From an uncultured delta proteobacterium (GTDB lineage: Bacteria; Myxococcota_A; Polyangia; Polyangiales; Polyangiaceae), in the NCBI GenBank assembly GCA_903892415.1, contig CAITIQ010000179.1, positions 1 to 64,000 on the forward strand: a DNA stretch of 64,000 bases, written 5' to 3'. The notes under the pieces were generated by a model. The model ran no database searches and had not been told where the DNA came from. It was given only the letters and a program-made list of their open reading frames with translations. A program made the position numbers and the translations under genes. Below are positions 8,482-18,197 of the stretch, piece after piece. Positions within the stretch are counted from its first letter, which is position 1. Each line of letters starts with the position of its first letter.

Positions 8482-9834
8482 ATGACCCCCGAGGAACTCG
8501 CCGCCACACCCGAATGGTCGGTCGTCACGCGCTCGAGCGAAGAAGATGCTCTGCTCCTTCACCAGGTAACGCTCGCGCACGCGTTCGCGGCGGTCGACGA
8601 GGCGCTGCGAGAGTTCGTGAACCAGGCTTGGAAGCTCGACGCGCTGAGCGATCTCGTTCCCCCCGGTCTTGTCGTCCCTCAGATCTGCGTGAGAGGAAAA
8701 CACCGGGCATCCGACGTCGCCGAGGATCTCACCGCGTCCCCGTGGCGGCGCGATCTCGTCCTCGTGTGGGGGGTCGCGCCGCCAGCGCACGAGTTCGCGA
8801 TCGGGATCGGCTGGTCACTCGATCCAAAGGGATTCGATGAGTCGCTCGCCGATCCGGTCGCGACGCCCTTCTCCTCACTGTCCGCCGCTCTCTGCGCCGA
8901 TGTGGCCGCCCTGATTCCCGAGGGGGTGCGTACACGTCGGCGGAAAAGGCGCCCGCGCGCAGAGCCGCTTGCCCTCACGGCAGAACGAGAGGCAGAGATC
9001 CTCGCGCTCGTCGGGATTGGAGCGTGGAAGGTCGCGCGTCACGTCGGCGTAGGCCGCGCGGCGTACCCCCATGCACGGATCTTCGCGTTGGGCGGAGGGG
9101 CGACGTTCGACGCAGCGTTCGAAGTGCTCGAGGCGATGCCGGACGTACGCCTCGTCTCGGTTCAGAACGAGCGTGGCAGGGGCTACTTCACGATGACCTT
9201 TTCCGTGCGGAAGGGTGATGAACGGTGCGGGCAGCTCCACCTCTGCGACGAGCCGGCCGCGGGTGGAATCCTGCTCTGCCTCGAGTCGGCGACGGCATCG
9301 GAACTCACCCGATGGAACGCCTACGTCGCGCAGGAGCTGCCGATCCTCGATGACGGAGCGCTCCTCGACGCTGTGGAGCGCGCCGAGCCAGATGCGTCTG
9401 CGCCTTGGTTCGCCGCGTCGCTCGCCCTCTTGCGTGGACGTGAAGCGTTCGTCGCGCGGGTGGCGAACGCGAGGCGCGCGGCGCGGCTCTCGGCCGAGAA
9501 TGCGTGCGACGTACTCGTCGCTGCCGGCGCGATCGGCGTCGCTGCACTCGAACATGAATCATTGAGCGTACGACCGGCGCCCTTCGACGGGCTCTTGCGC
9601 TTGGTTCGGGATTGGCGCGTGCTCTCTTCGAAGGTGACCCCGGAGGTGAAGGCCTCTCTTCGAGGGCTCGACTCGTTGCGTCCGGAAGTTCGACGGCGTG
9701 CGACCCTGGAGCTCGCGACGGTCGCGCCATTGGTGCTCGCGCCGCTCGAAGAGGCCGAGCGTCGGGAGAGCGACAAGCCCACGCGTGCTCTCCTCCGGGC
9801 GGTCGTAACCCTGGTCGCGCTTACGCGTTCGTGA
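8482..9834 (+). CDS. Uncharacterised protein
   Basis: Long ORF; probable start MTPEELAATPEWSVV (ATG 8482). Helix-rich Ala/Leu/Arg C-terminus. No family recognised. Confidence 0.6.
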   Translation: MTPEELAATPEWSVVTRSSEEDALLLHQVTLAHAFAAVDEALREFVNQAWKLDALSDLVPPGLVVPQICVRGKHRASDVAEDLTASPWRRDLVLVWGVAPPAHEFAIGIGWSLDPKGFDESLADPVATPFSSLSAALCADVAALIPEGVRTRRRKRRPRAEPLALTAEREAEILALVGIGAWKVARHVGVGRAAYPHARIFALGGGATFDAAFEVLEAMPDVRLVSVQNERGRGYFTMTFSVRKGDERCGQLHLCDEPAAGGILLCLESATASELTRWNAYVAQELPILDDGALLDAVERAEPDASAPWFAASLALLRGREAFVARVANARRAARLSAENACDVLVAAGAIGVAALEHESLSVRPAPFDGLLRLVRDWRVLSSKVTPEVKASLRGLDSLRPEVRRRATLELATVAPLVLAPLEEAERRESDKPTRALLRAVVTLVALTRS

Positions 9835-9909
9835 CGAACGCCTCGAAGACGATGAACCGTTCGGAACTCGATCCCACGAGGTCGAGAACGACGACGCTCA
9901 CTACCCTGC

Positions 9910-12900
9910 TCATAGCTCGCCATTATCACACGGGGTCACAACGTTGAGCACGTTGGGCCCCAGCTCGCTGGCGATGAGCCATGCCCGCTCGGCCGGTAAG
10001 CGTTGGGCCTGCAAGAAGGGCCACGGTCCGCTGAGCAATCGCGCTCCGTCTTTGCCGACGAGGGCGCACTCGAGCGGCGATAGCTTCAGCTCGCGGCCGA
10101 GCGCCGAGCGACCGCTCACCAGAAGTTCCAGCGCCTCTTCGCTCGCCGCAGGCTCGTTCGCCGCCTCGCCCTCGTCTCGCGGGAGCGGAAGCCTTTGGTG
10201 CGTTACTTCTCCGCCGTGCGCGCTACGCAGCTCGAGCCCGCCTGGCGCAAAACCCACAGCGAGCAGCTCGCCCTCGAAGCGCAACTCGCCCAAGGGGCGC
10301 AGGTCTTTGGCGGCAAAGACGCTTACGCTGCGATCGGCGCAGACGGCGGCGAGCAGGCGCTCGTCGTGCGAATGATGCAGCGAGCTGACGCTGGCCGCGA
10401 GCGTGACCGAACCGAGTTCGCGCGTCCCGAGCACGCTCCAAAGCCGAAGCGTGAAGTCGCGAGACCCCGACACCAAAAGCCCGCTGGTCGCGAGCACCAA
10501 CGCGCTGGTGATGGCCGCGCCATGCCCTTGGAAGGCGGCGGAGCGACGCAGCCCCTCGGGCGTTCGTCGGAACAGCGCCAGCTGGCCGTCCTGCGCGCCC
10601 GCCACCAGCATGCGGCTGGTCAAAGCCAGAGCCGTTACGCTCGTATCGAAGGCGCGTTCACGCAGCTTGCTGCGACCATCGGCGCGCTGAAAGAGCTCGA
10701 GTCGCCCATCGTGATAACCGAGGGCGTATTCGTCCCCACGCGGCGCAATCGCCATGCAGTTGATGCGCCTGCTGGGCTGCTCGGCTTCGCTCGCTTGTTG
10801 GTTTGCGATCTCATGTGCGCGCGCGGTTCGATCGGTGCCTGCGCTCCAAAGCGTCTGCTTTGGGCCGAAGGCCAAGCTGTTGATCCAACCTTCGTGAGCA
10901 ACGAAGGAGTGCGTATTCGGCGCGACGCTCACGAGGTGCACCTTCCCGCTGCTGCCCGCACAAGCGATGCGCGCTGCTTGCGGGTCGAAGCTCGCGGCAA
11001 AAAGATGCTCGCTCGGGAAGCTCAGTTCGCTGCGGAGTTCGAGCCGTGGCGCGGCTGCGCTGGAGCTCGTCGCAAGCCGCTGCAAAACGCCATCGTGCCG
11101 TGCGATCAGCCATTCGCCCGCGTGCCTTTCCACGGCCCAGACGCTGCCCTCGAGCTGCGGCTCCAAGCGCTCATGCGCCGTCTCTCCCTCGCGAAAGTTC
11201 GAGCTCGAGGCGAACAGGCTGAGACCGCCGCGTGAGCAGCCGACGAGCAGCAGCCCGAGGTCGAGCGCAAGGTAGGTGATTTCGGCGTGGGCCTGACCCT
11301 GCCAAAGCAGCTCGCGGCTCGGCGAGTAGACGCGCACACAACCATTGCGCGCGCCTGTCGCGAGGTCGCCTTCGGGCGAGTAGGCGACTCCCCAAACCGG
11401 AGCGTCATGAGCGAGCTGCGCGATCCGTTCGCCGCTGCCAGCGTCCAGCAGCACCACGTGCTCATCGGTCCCGCACGCGAGCGTTCGGCCGTCGGGCGAA
11501 AACGCGACCGTCAGCGCCCTGCGCGAAGTGAGCGTGGTGCAGTCGAGCTCGGCGCCCGTGTTGGCGTCCCAACGTCGCAGTGTGCCGTCCGCGGAGCAGG
11601 TGGCGACGGTGCGCCCATCCGGGCTCACGGCCAGGCTCAACACCTCGGCGCGGTGGCCACGTAGGATCAGCGCTGGCCGGCCTGCTCGAGCTTGGTCGCG
11701 AGCTTGCGCGCGTAGCCACGGCCGAGCGCCGCTCGGGCCTTCGAGCCCTTCGAGCTGCAGCACGCTGCGCAGCGCTTCGGGCCGTTCGGCCAGGAGCGCG
11801 CCATGACGTCGCATGGCGTCGAAGCGCGCGGATTCGAGCAGCGCCAAATCGGCGAGCACCTCCGGAAGCATCCCAGCTTGCAGCCGCGCTTCGATCCCGT
11901 CGGCGTCCTCTGCGAGCGCGCGGGCCTCTGCTTTGGCCCCGGCCTGCCACAGATGGCGTACGTGATGTCGCTGCGCATAGTCGCCCTGCGTTCGCGCGCA
12001 CATCGCTGCAAACGCCTGGTGCATGCGACGCACGCCAGCTTCGCCGAGCACGCTCCCTTGCAGGAATTCGGCGAATCCGCCGTGCCAAAGTCGCAGCTCC
12101 CCAAGCTCGCTGCGCTCGAGCGCGGCGCTGAGCGCTTCGAGCGCGATGCGACAGTCTTGAAGGCTAGCCGCCTCGAGTTCGAGCTCGGCCAGCACAAGCT
12201 GCACGCGCTCCAGCCGAATGGGCTCTGCTGCGAGCGCGAGCACCTCGGCGAGCCGTTGGCTGAGTTCACCTCCTGCGCGCCGAGCTTCGAGCAGCAGCCC
12301 CTCGAACAGCGCCTCACTCGAGGCTGCCACAGCGGCCTGAGAGAAGTCGTCTGCACGCGCCCATTGCGTCAAACTTCGGTCCACGAGCAGCGGGCTACCG
12401 CCGGTCGTTTCGTGCAGTTGCGCGAGCTGTTCCACGCTTGGCTTGCGGGCTCGCGCGGAGAAGCGGTCCGCGGCCACGAGCTCGGTTTCGCTGCGCGAGA
12501 AGGGCGGCAACGCAAGCTCGAACAGGTTGGGCAGGCGCATGCGCAGGCTGGTCAGCAGCGAGAGCAGCGGTCGAGCCGAGAGCACGAACAGCGCGCGTGG
12601 CGGCAGATAGGCGGGCAGGAAGGAGAGCGCTCGTTGCACATCGTCGAGCTCATCGAGCCCGTCGAGTACGAGCACGACCTGCTCCCGCTCCTGGCCCAAC
12701 AATTCCAACGCCTGCACGAGCTCGTTCTTGAGGTCGTCGGCGGAGGCCGAGGCAAGCAGCTCGTACGCGTCCGAGCTGAACGGACGCGACGTCTTGGCCA
12801 AGGTCTGTCGGATCAGCGACGCGACGAAGCGCTGCGGCTCCTTGTGACTCTTCACGAAGTGAAAGGGCGCATCGCAGAGCCTCGAAAGTTCGGCGAGCAG

Positions 12901-13074
12901 CGCCGACTTGCCCGAGCCGAGGCCTCCGAGCACTGCGGCGTAGCCTGTGCGAGGCGCAGCCTCGGGCTCGCGCAGCAACGTCGCCAGGACCTGCTCACGC
13001 CCGCGGAATCGGGCCAAATGGGCGTCGCGCTCGGCTCGCGCTTGCGGCAGTGCCTGATCGTTCTTTTGCGTCAC
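9910..13074 (-). CDS. STAND/NACHT-type NTPase with C-terminal WD40 repeats
   Basis: Walker A GGLGSGKSALLAEL, Walker B VVLVLDGLDELDD, then repeated LRGHRAEVLSLAVSPDGRTVATCSADGTLRRWD-type WD40 units. Likely GTG start at 13074 (V/MTQKNDQALPQARAERD); upstream part of the ORF looks non-coding. Confidence 0.8.
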   Translation of the reverse strand: MTQKNDQALPQARAERDAHLARFRGREQVLATLLREPEAAPRTGYAAVLGGLGSGKSALLAELSRLCDAPFHFVKSHKEPQRFVASLIRQTLAKTSRPFSSDAYELLASASADDLKNELVQALELLGQEREQVVLVLDGLDELDDVQRALSFLPAYLPPRALFVLSARPLLSLLTSLRMRLPNLFELALPPFSRSETELVAADRFSARARKPSVEQLAQLHETTGGSPLLVDRSLTQWARADDFSQAAVAASSEALFEGLLLEARRAGGELSQRLAEVLALAAEPIRLERVQLVLAELELEAASLQDCRIALEALSAALERSELGELRLWHGGFAEFLQGSVLGEAGVRRMHQAFAAMCARTQGDYAQRHHVRHLWQAGAKAEARALAEDADGIEARLQAGMLPEVLADLALLESARFDAMRRHGALLAERPEALRSVLQLEGLEGPSGARPWLRAQARDQARAGRPALILRGHRAEVLSLAVSPDGRTVATCSADGTLRRWDANTGAELDCTTLTSRRALTVAFSPDGRTLACGTDEHVVLLDAGSGERIAQLAHDAPVWGVAYSPEGDLATGARNGCVRVYSPSRELLWQGQAHAEITYLALDLGLLLVGCSRGGLSLFASSSNFREGETAHERLEPQLEGSVWAVERHAGEWLIARHDGVLQRLATSSSAAAPRLELRSELSFPSEHLFAASFDPQAARIACAGSSGKVHLVSVAPNTHSFVAHEGWINSLAFGPKQTLWSAGTDRTARAHEIANQQASEAEQPSRRINCMAIAPRGDEYALGYHDGRLELFQRADGRSKLRERAFDTSVTALALTSRMLVAGAQDGQLALFRRTPEGLRRSAAFQGHGAAITSALVLATSGLLVSGSRDFTLRLWSVLGTRELGSVTLAASVSSLHHSHDERLLAAVCADRSVSVFAAKDLRPLGELRFEGELLAVGFAPGGLELRSAHGGEVTHQRLPLPRDEGEAANEPAASEEALELLVSGRSALGRELKLSPLECALVGKDGARLLSGPWPFLQAQRLPAERAWLIASELGPNVLNVVTPCDNGEL

Positions 13075-13179
13075 CCTGCGAGTGAACGGGGCCGTGCGAG
13101 GTTCGTCAACCTTCGCCGCACCTGCGCGTAGGGGGCGGTCAGTTGGCCGGATCGCGATCGGCGTGCTAGCGCAAGGAGC

Positions 13180-14079
13180 ATGTACCGCCGTTCTGTGATG
13201 TTTGCAGCGCTGGCTGGGCTGTTCGGCCTTTCGTTTGCGGGCATCGCCGAGGGCGCCCCGGAGGAGAACCCTCCGCCCGGGTCGATGGTGGAGCTGCATC
13301 CCAAGAGCGCGCCCTTCCCGACGAAGGACAGCACCTACAAGGACGACACCGTCCTGGCCTTCATCCCCGAGCACTTCAACTTCCCCGCCAACGGCAAGGT
13401 GGACGTGATCGTCCACTTCCACGGTCACAAGGGCACCGCTCACCGGGCGATTCGCGGCCACATGCTTCGTGAGCAGCTCAACAAGAGCAAGCAGAACGCC
13501 ATTCTGGTCGTGCCGCAGGGCCCGGTGATGGCCTCCGACGGTGACTTCGGCAAGTTGATGCGGAAGAACGGCCTCTCCAAGCTGCTGAACGAGGTGCTCG
13601 GCTCGCTCGCCAAGGACAAGAAGCTCGGCGGCAGCGGCAAGCCCAAGCTCGGCCGCGTGATCGCTTCGGCGCACTCGGGCGGCTATCGCGCTGCGGCGAT
13701 GGCCATCAAACACGGCGGCGTGGACCTGCGTGAGGTCTACCTGTTTGACGCGCTGTACGGCGAGCTCGAGCAGTTTGAGGCGTTCGCAGCCAAAAAGAAG
13801 AAGCTCGTCAGCTACTTCGTCGGCGGGGAGCCGATGACCAACAGCCTGGCCCTAGCCGATACCCTGAAGGGCAGGGGAGTGAAGGTCCTGGTGGAGAGCG
13901 GCGACGTCCGGCTCGACCGCGAGGACCTCGTGAAGGGAAAAGCCTTGTTCCTGCGCGGTCGGGCCAGCCACGGCACGGCGACGTTTGAAGAAGGCGCGCT
14001 GCGAGACTGCCTATTGGCCAGCTGCCTCAAAGGCAACGGCACCAAAGAATGGCATCAGCAGAAAGACAAGAAGCGCTAG
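13180..14079 (+). CDS. Secreted alpha/beta-hydrolase-like protein
   Basis: Signal peptide MYRRSVMFAALAGLFGLSFAGIAEGA; VDVIVHFHGHKGTAHRAIRG; nucleophile-elbow-like SAHSGGYRAAA. Confidence 0.65.
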   Translation: MYRRSVMFAALAGLFGLSFAGIAEGAPEENPPPGSMVELHPKSAPFPTKDSTYKDDTVLAFIPEHFNFPANGKVDVIVHFHGHKGTAHRAIRGHMLREQLNKSKQNAILVVPQGPVMASDGDFGKLMRKNGLSKLLNEVLGSLAKDKKLGGSGKPKLGRVIASAHSGGYRAAAMAIKHGGVDLREVYLFDALYGELEQFEAFAAKKKKLVSYFVGGEPMTNSLALADTLKGRGVKVLVESGDVRLDREDLVKGKALFLRGRASHGTATFEEGALRDCLLASCLKGNGTKEWHQQKDKKR

Positions 14080-14475
14080 CCGCCCTCTTGCGAGTCGGCC
14101 GTTCGAGTCCCGTCCCCGTTTCCCCGTCCCCCGAAACCGAACAGCTAGATCAGTCGCCGACGTCCGGAGTCGCTCGGGCGCTCCTTGAGATCCACGACAA
14201 CCAACACAACCGTGAGGCAAATGACGATCGCCAAAAGCATGGTCGTTCTCTCGCTCCAGACAAACAAGCGGGCCAAATTCTGTGCAGATTAATAGCGAAA
14301 AAGGTGCGCCTTTTGCCTACACGACCGGCCTTTGCTCCTTCTATCAACCTTCGGTTGAATGCCCTCCCTACGGGCTGCATCGGAAACGGGGATGGCGCAG
14401 CATGCATCGGCTCTTCAGACCTCTGCCAAAGCAACCAGCGCGGATGGCCTTCGCGGCCGACCGGCTGTTAGTCTC

Positions 14476-15081
14476 GTGACCGTGCAAGCTGACGTGAATG
14501 ACGTGCTCGAGAAGGCCAAGGCGGGGGACCGCGAGGCCTTTCGTGAGCTGTTCCGGCGTCATCGCTCGGACGTCGCACGGCTCGCCTATCGCATGCTGGG
14601 CAACCAGACCGACCTCGAGGACGTGATCCAGGAGGTTTTTCTGCAGGTCCACCGCAGCCTCGCGGACTTTCGCGGCCAGTCGAAGTTCTCCACGTGGCTG
14701 CATCGCGTCACCGTGAACGTGGTGCTGATGAATCGGCGAGCCGCTCGCTCCCGGCCTGTTTTCGCTGCCGAGGCGATCACCGATGAAGAGGTTGAAGGCG
14801 GTCACCGGCCGGATGAAGAGGCCTCCCGCAACGAGCGCATGGCCGCCTTCCGCCGAGTGCTGGAGAAGCTGCCGGAGAAGAAGCGCACGGTGTTCGTCCT
14901 GCACGAGATTGAGGGCCTGCTCCCGGCCGAGATCGCTGAGATGGTGGATGCGCCCGTGCTCACCGTGCGCACCCGCCTTTTCTACGCGCGCAGAGAGCTG
15001 TGCGAGCTGATGCGAGCCGAGCCTAGCCTGGTCCACCTCGCCAAGACCCTGACTGAAGATCGCGAGGCCGGCTGTGAGTGA
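14476..15081 (+). CDS. ECF-type RNA polymerase sigma factor
   Basis: GDREAFRELFRRHRSDVARLAYRMLGNQTDLEDVIQEVFLQVHRSLADFRGQSKFSTWLHRVTVNVVLMNRR...LPEKKRTVFVLHEIEGLLPAEIAEM. Probable GTG start at 14476. Confidence 0.9.
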   Translation: MTVQADVNDVLEKAKAGDREAFRELFRRHRSDVARLAYRMLGNQTDLEDVIQEVFLQVHRSLADFRGQSKFSTWLHRVTVNVVLMNRRAARSRPVFAAEAITDEEVEGGHRPDEEASRNERMAAFRRVLEKLPEKKRTVFVLHEIEGLLPAEIAEMVDAPVLTVRTRLFYARRELCELMRAEPSLVHLAKTLTEDREAGCE

Positions 15082-16384
15082 GGAATCTCGAGATTCGAGC
15101 CCGGACGCCCGGGTCCTGCGGCACTTGGTGAAGGAGTACGAGGCGGAGACGCCCCCGCAGCTCGATTGGGACCAACTTGAGTCGCGGCTTTTTGCCTCGC
15201 TGGATAGCGCAGCCCCGCGTGGTCGCAGCGAAGCGAACGGTGAGCGCGAGAGTCTGCTCGACGGCGCGGAGCTCGGGCGCAAGTCGGTTACGCCGGCGGC
15301 GCAAGTTCAGGATCGACCGTCGTTGTTCGCAGCCCAGGCGAAGGCCAAGAAGCCGCCGGTCTATGTTTACGCTGCCGCGGCCTTTCTCGCCGCCGCAGGC
15401 ATCTTCGGCTTGCTCGCCGTTCGCTACCGCTCGTTGCAACAGCCTGCTCCCACGTTTGCGGTCAAGGAAGTGGTCGATCCAGCGTCGATCCCCGAGGCGC
15501 CCGGCATGTCTGGCTATCGTGAACTGGGCGCGCTCAAGTCGGGCGACATCGTGGAGGCTTCGGTCGGAGCCGTCGCCTTCGGCCAGCAGGGCGCCGTGGA
15601 GTGGACGTTGGCCGCAGGAAGCCGGCTTGTCGTGAAGACGCCGATGGGCGCTGAGAACGTGCACGTGGTCGAGCTCGACAGCGGCTCGGTCAAGGGGCGC
15701 GTCCACGAGCAGTCCTCCGTGCGTTTCGTGGTGACGGCTGGGGAGACCGAGGTCGTCTCCTTCAGCGAGGGCGCTGTGTTCACCGTTACGCGCTCCTCCA
15801 AGCGCATCGTCGTTCACATGGAGGAGGGCGTTGCTACCGTCGGCAAGCGCGGTTCGGCCGAGCAGCCGCATCGCATCGAGGCCCCGGTGCACGCGGCCTT
15901 GGCGCTGGACGGCGTCAGCGGCTTCGAGATCGTGCCGACCGAGACGGTGGAGGCCTCAACTGCGCCAAAGTCAGCGGCGACCACAATGGACGCCGCGCCC
16001 GACGTCGCAGCAACAACCGCCAAACCAAGCCTGCCCGAGGTTCCAAGCCCTCCGGTGAGCAAGACCAGCGCGCCCTCTGCGACGACGGGCTCCGCGCCGG
16101 TGGAGACGCCGGTGGTCAAGCGCGGCTCGCTCGCAACAGCCACGGCTTCGGTGCTGGCGTGCATGAATCAAGCGCGGGCCAAGCAGCGTGAAGAGTCCAA
16201 GTCCGACGTCAAGGTGACCGTCTCGTCGACGCTCAAGGTCAGTGTCGACGCGGACGGCAAAGTGAAGGGTCTTTCCTTCAGCCCGCCGCTCGCCCCGGCC
16301 TTGCAGAATTGCGGCGTGTCCCTCTTCGGCACCACGTTTGAGCCCGGCGAACGCACCGAGCTGATTCCGGTTCAGCTGCAGTAG
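15074..16384 (+). CDS. FecR-domain single-pass membrane protein (probable anti-sigma/sensor partner)
   Basis: Overlaps the sigma gene by 8 nt (GTG 15074). TM segment YVYAAAAFLAAAGIFGLLAV; FecR-like LAAGSRLVVKTPMG...VVELDSGSVKGRV...FVVTAGETEVVSFSEGAVFTV. Confidence 0.75.
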   Translation: MSEESRDSSPDARVLRHLVKEYEAETPPQLDWDQLESRLFASLDSAAPRGRSEANGERESLLDGAELGRKSVTPAAQVQDRPSLFAAQAKAKKPPVYVYAAAAFLAAAGIFGLLAVRYRSLQQPAPTFAVKEVVDPASIPEAPGMSGYRELGALKSGDIVEASVGAVAFGQQGAVEWTLAAGSRLVVKTPMGAENVHVVELDSGSVKGRVHEQSSVRFVVTAGETEVVSFSEGAVFTVTRSSKRIVVHMEEGVATVGKRGSAEQPHRIEAPVHAALALDGVSGFEIVPTETVEASTAPKSAATTMDAAPDVAATTAKPSLPEVPSPPVSKTSAPSATTGSAPVETPVVKRGSLATATASVLACMNQARAKQREESKSDVKVTVSSTLKVSVDADGKVKGLSFSPPLAPALQNCGVSLFGTTFEPGERTELIPVQLQ

Positions 16385-16461
16385 GCGAGCGCGGGAGCGA
16401 GAGCGCCTTCCGCGCTGCGATCGCTCTTTTCGCGCCGCCAAAACTTGGGCAGAACGCCGTT

Positions 16462-17004
16462 ATGGCGCACACGATCGAAGTAGCGAAGTCCGGGCGAGCA
16501 GCCTGTCGTAGCTGTCGAAAGCCGATTCCCAAAGGGGAGCTGCGCTTCGGTGAAGAGACCGTCAACGCCTTCGCCGAAGGCGACATGACCTATCGCTGGC
16601 ATCACCTCAAGTGCGCCGCGTCCAAGCTCAGCGCCGAGCTGCGTGAGGGGCTGAGCGCCTTCGCTGGGGAGGTGCCGGAGCGCGAGGAGATCGAGGCGCT
16701 GATGGCGAAGGCCGACGCGGCAAAGCCACCGCCCTTTCCGCACGCCGACAAAGCGCCGACCGGCCGGGCCAAATGTCTCGGTTGCAGCGAGAGCCTGCCG
16801 AAGGGCGCTCTGCGCGTAGTGATCGAGCGCGAGATCGAGCGCGGCATGTCGGTAACCAAGGGCGCCGGCTACCTCCATCCGAAGTGTGCGGCCGGCTACG
16901 TTGAAAGCCAAGGCGGCTCGCATGAAGAGCTCACGACCGGGCTTCGCCAGAACACCCGCGACCTGAGCGAGAGCGAGCTCGACCAGCTCTTTGCTGAGGT
17001 CTAG
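16462..17004 (+). CDS. Protein with two tandem PARP-type zinc fingers
   Basis: Finger 1: HTIEVAKSGRAACRSCRKPIPKGELRFGEE...YRWHHLKCAA (CxxC...HxxC). Finger 2: GRAKCLGCSESLPKGALRVVIE...GYLHPKCAAGYV (CxxC...HxxC). Matches the eukaryotic PARP1 ZnF pattern AKSGRASCxxCxxxIPKxxLR. Confidence 0.82.
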   Translation: MAHTIEVAKSGRAACRSCRKPIPKGELRFGEETVNAFAEGDMTYRWHHLKCAASKLSAELREGLSAFAGEVPEREEIEALMAKADAAKPPPFPHADKAPTGRAKCLGCSESLPKGALRVVIEREIERGMSVTKGAGYLHPKCAAGYVESQGGSHEELTTGLRQNTRDLSESELDQLFAEV

Positions 17005-18184
17005 CCACTTGCCTCGCCGCCCCACGACCAACCTCGCCGCTCTCGGGACGACCATCTTCGAGACCATGTCGCGGCTCGCTGAAGCCAGCGGCGCCATCAA
17101 TCTCGGGCAGGGCTTTCCCGATGAAGGTGGGCCAGAGGGCGTGATCGCCGAGGCCGTGCGCACCCTGCGCGAGGCCAGCAATCAATACCCACCGATGGCC
17201 GGGCTGCTTGCGCTGCGTTCGGCGATAGCGCGGCACGAGCTGCATTATTACGGCCTTGAACGGGACCCAGCCACGGAGGTGCTCGTGACCTCCGGCGCCA
17301 CCGAGGCCCTCGCGGCCACGTTGCTTACCTTGGTATCCCCGGGTGATGAGGTATTGGTCTTCGAGCCGGTCTACGACTGCTATCTGCCAATGATTCAGCG
17401 CGCCGGCGGAGTCGTCGTCCCGGTGCGACTCGCAGCACCAGACTTTGAGCTGAGTGAAGAGCGCCTGCGCGAACGCCTGACTTCGCGGCTACGCGTCATT
17501 CTGCTCAACAATCCGCAGAACCCGTCGGGCAAAGTCTTTTCGCGCGCCGAGCTCGAGTTGATCGTGCGCGTGGCGCAGGAGCATGACGCCATCTTGGTTT
17601 GCGACGAGGTGTATGAGCACTTGGTGTTTGGGGCGCACGAACATATCCCTGCCGCCAGCCTGCCCGGCGCTCGCGACCGCACCCTGAAGATCGGCTCGGC
17701 AGGGAAGGTCTTCTCGATGACCGGGTGGAAGGTCGGCTGGGTGACCGGGCCCGCCGAGCTCGTCTCGCTCGTCGCGCGAGCTCATCAGTATCTGACCTTC
17801 ACCACTCCACCCAATCTGCAAGCGGCGGTCGCCTGGGGGCTCGATCACGAGCGCGCTTGGATCGGCGAACTCACCCGTGCGCTCGAGGACAAGCGCGATC
17901 GGCTCGCTGCGGGCCTGACTTCACTTGGGTTCAGCGTGCTTCCGAGCGCGGGCACCTACTTCTTGAACCTCGATCTTTCAGCCTCCGAGTGGGCCCAGCG
18001 CGACGAGGCCTTCGCTCGCCATTTGACCGAGCAGCTCAAGGTCGCCGCCATTCCGCTGCGGTCGTTCTACGTCGAGTCACCGTGCTGCGACTTGGTGCGC
18101 TTCTGTTTCGCCAAGAAGCACGACGTCCTGCAGGCGGCGCTTGGGCGGCTCAGCACGGCGGTTGATGCGAACGGCCGCCCGTGA
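16991..18184 (+). CDS. PLP-dependent aminotransferase class I/II (methionine/kynurenine aminotransferase-like)
   Basis: AINLGQGFPDEGGPEGVI, LLNNPQNPSGKVFSRAEL, VCDEVYEHLVF, KIGSAGKVFSMTGWKVGWVTGP. Exact start uncertain. Confidence 0.9.
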   Translation: MLRSSHLPRRPTTNLAALGTTIFETMSRLAEASGAINLGQGFPDEGGPEGVIAEAVRTLREASNQYPPMAGLLALRSAIARHELHYYGLERDPATEVLVTSGATEALAATLLTLVSPGDEVLVFEPVYDCYLPMIQRAGGVVVPVRLAAPDFELSEERLRERLTSRLRVILLNNPQNPSGKVFSRAELELIVRVAQEHDAILVCDEVYEHLVFGAHEHIPAASLPGARDRTLKIGSAGKVFSMTGWKVGWVTGPAELVSLVARAHQYLTFTTPPNLQAAVAWGLDHERAWIGELTRALEDKRDRLAAGLTSLGFSVLPSAGTYFLNLDLSASEWAQRDEAFARHLTEQLKVAAIPLRSFYVESPCCDLVRFCFAKKHDVLQAALGRLSTAVDANGRP

Positions 18185-18197
18185 GAGCAACAAGGCC

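Noticed and set aside
11803-13131. 442-aa plus-strand ORF
   Set aside because: Opposite the NTPase/WD40 gene, Arg/Gln/His-rich, no domain.
9910-13713. Full 1267-aa reading of the NTPase ORF
   Set aside because: The first about 210 residues overlap the divergent hydrolase gene and its promoter; a GTG start at 13074 is more plausible.
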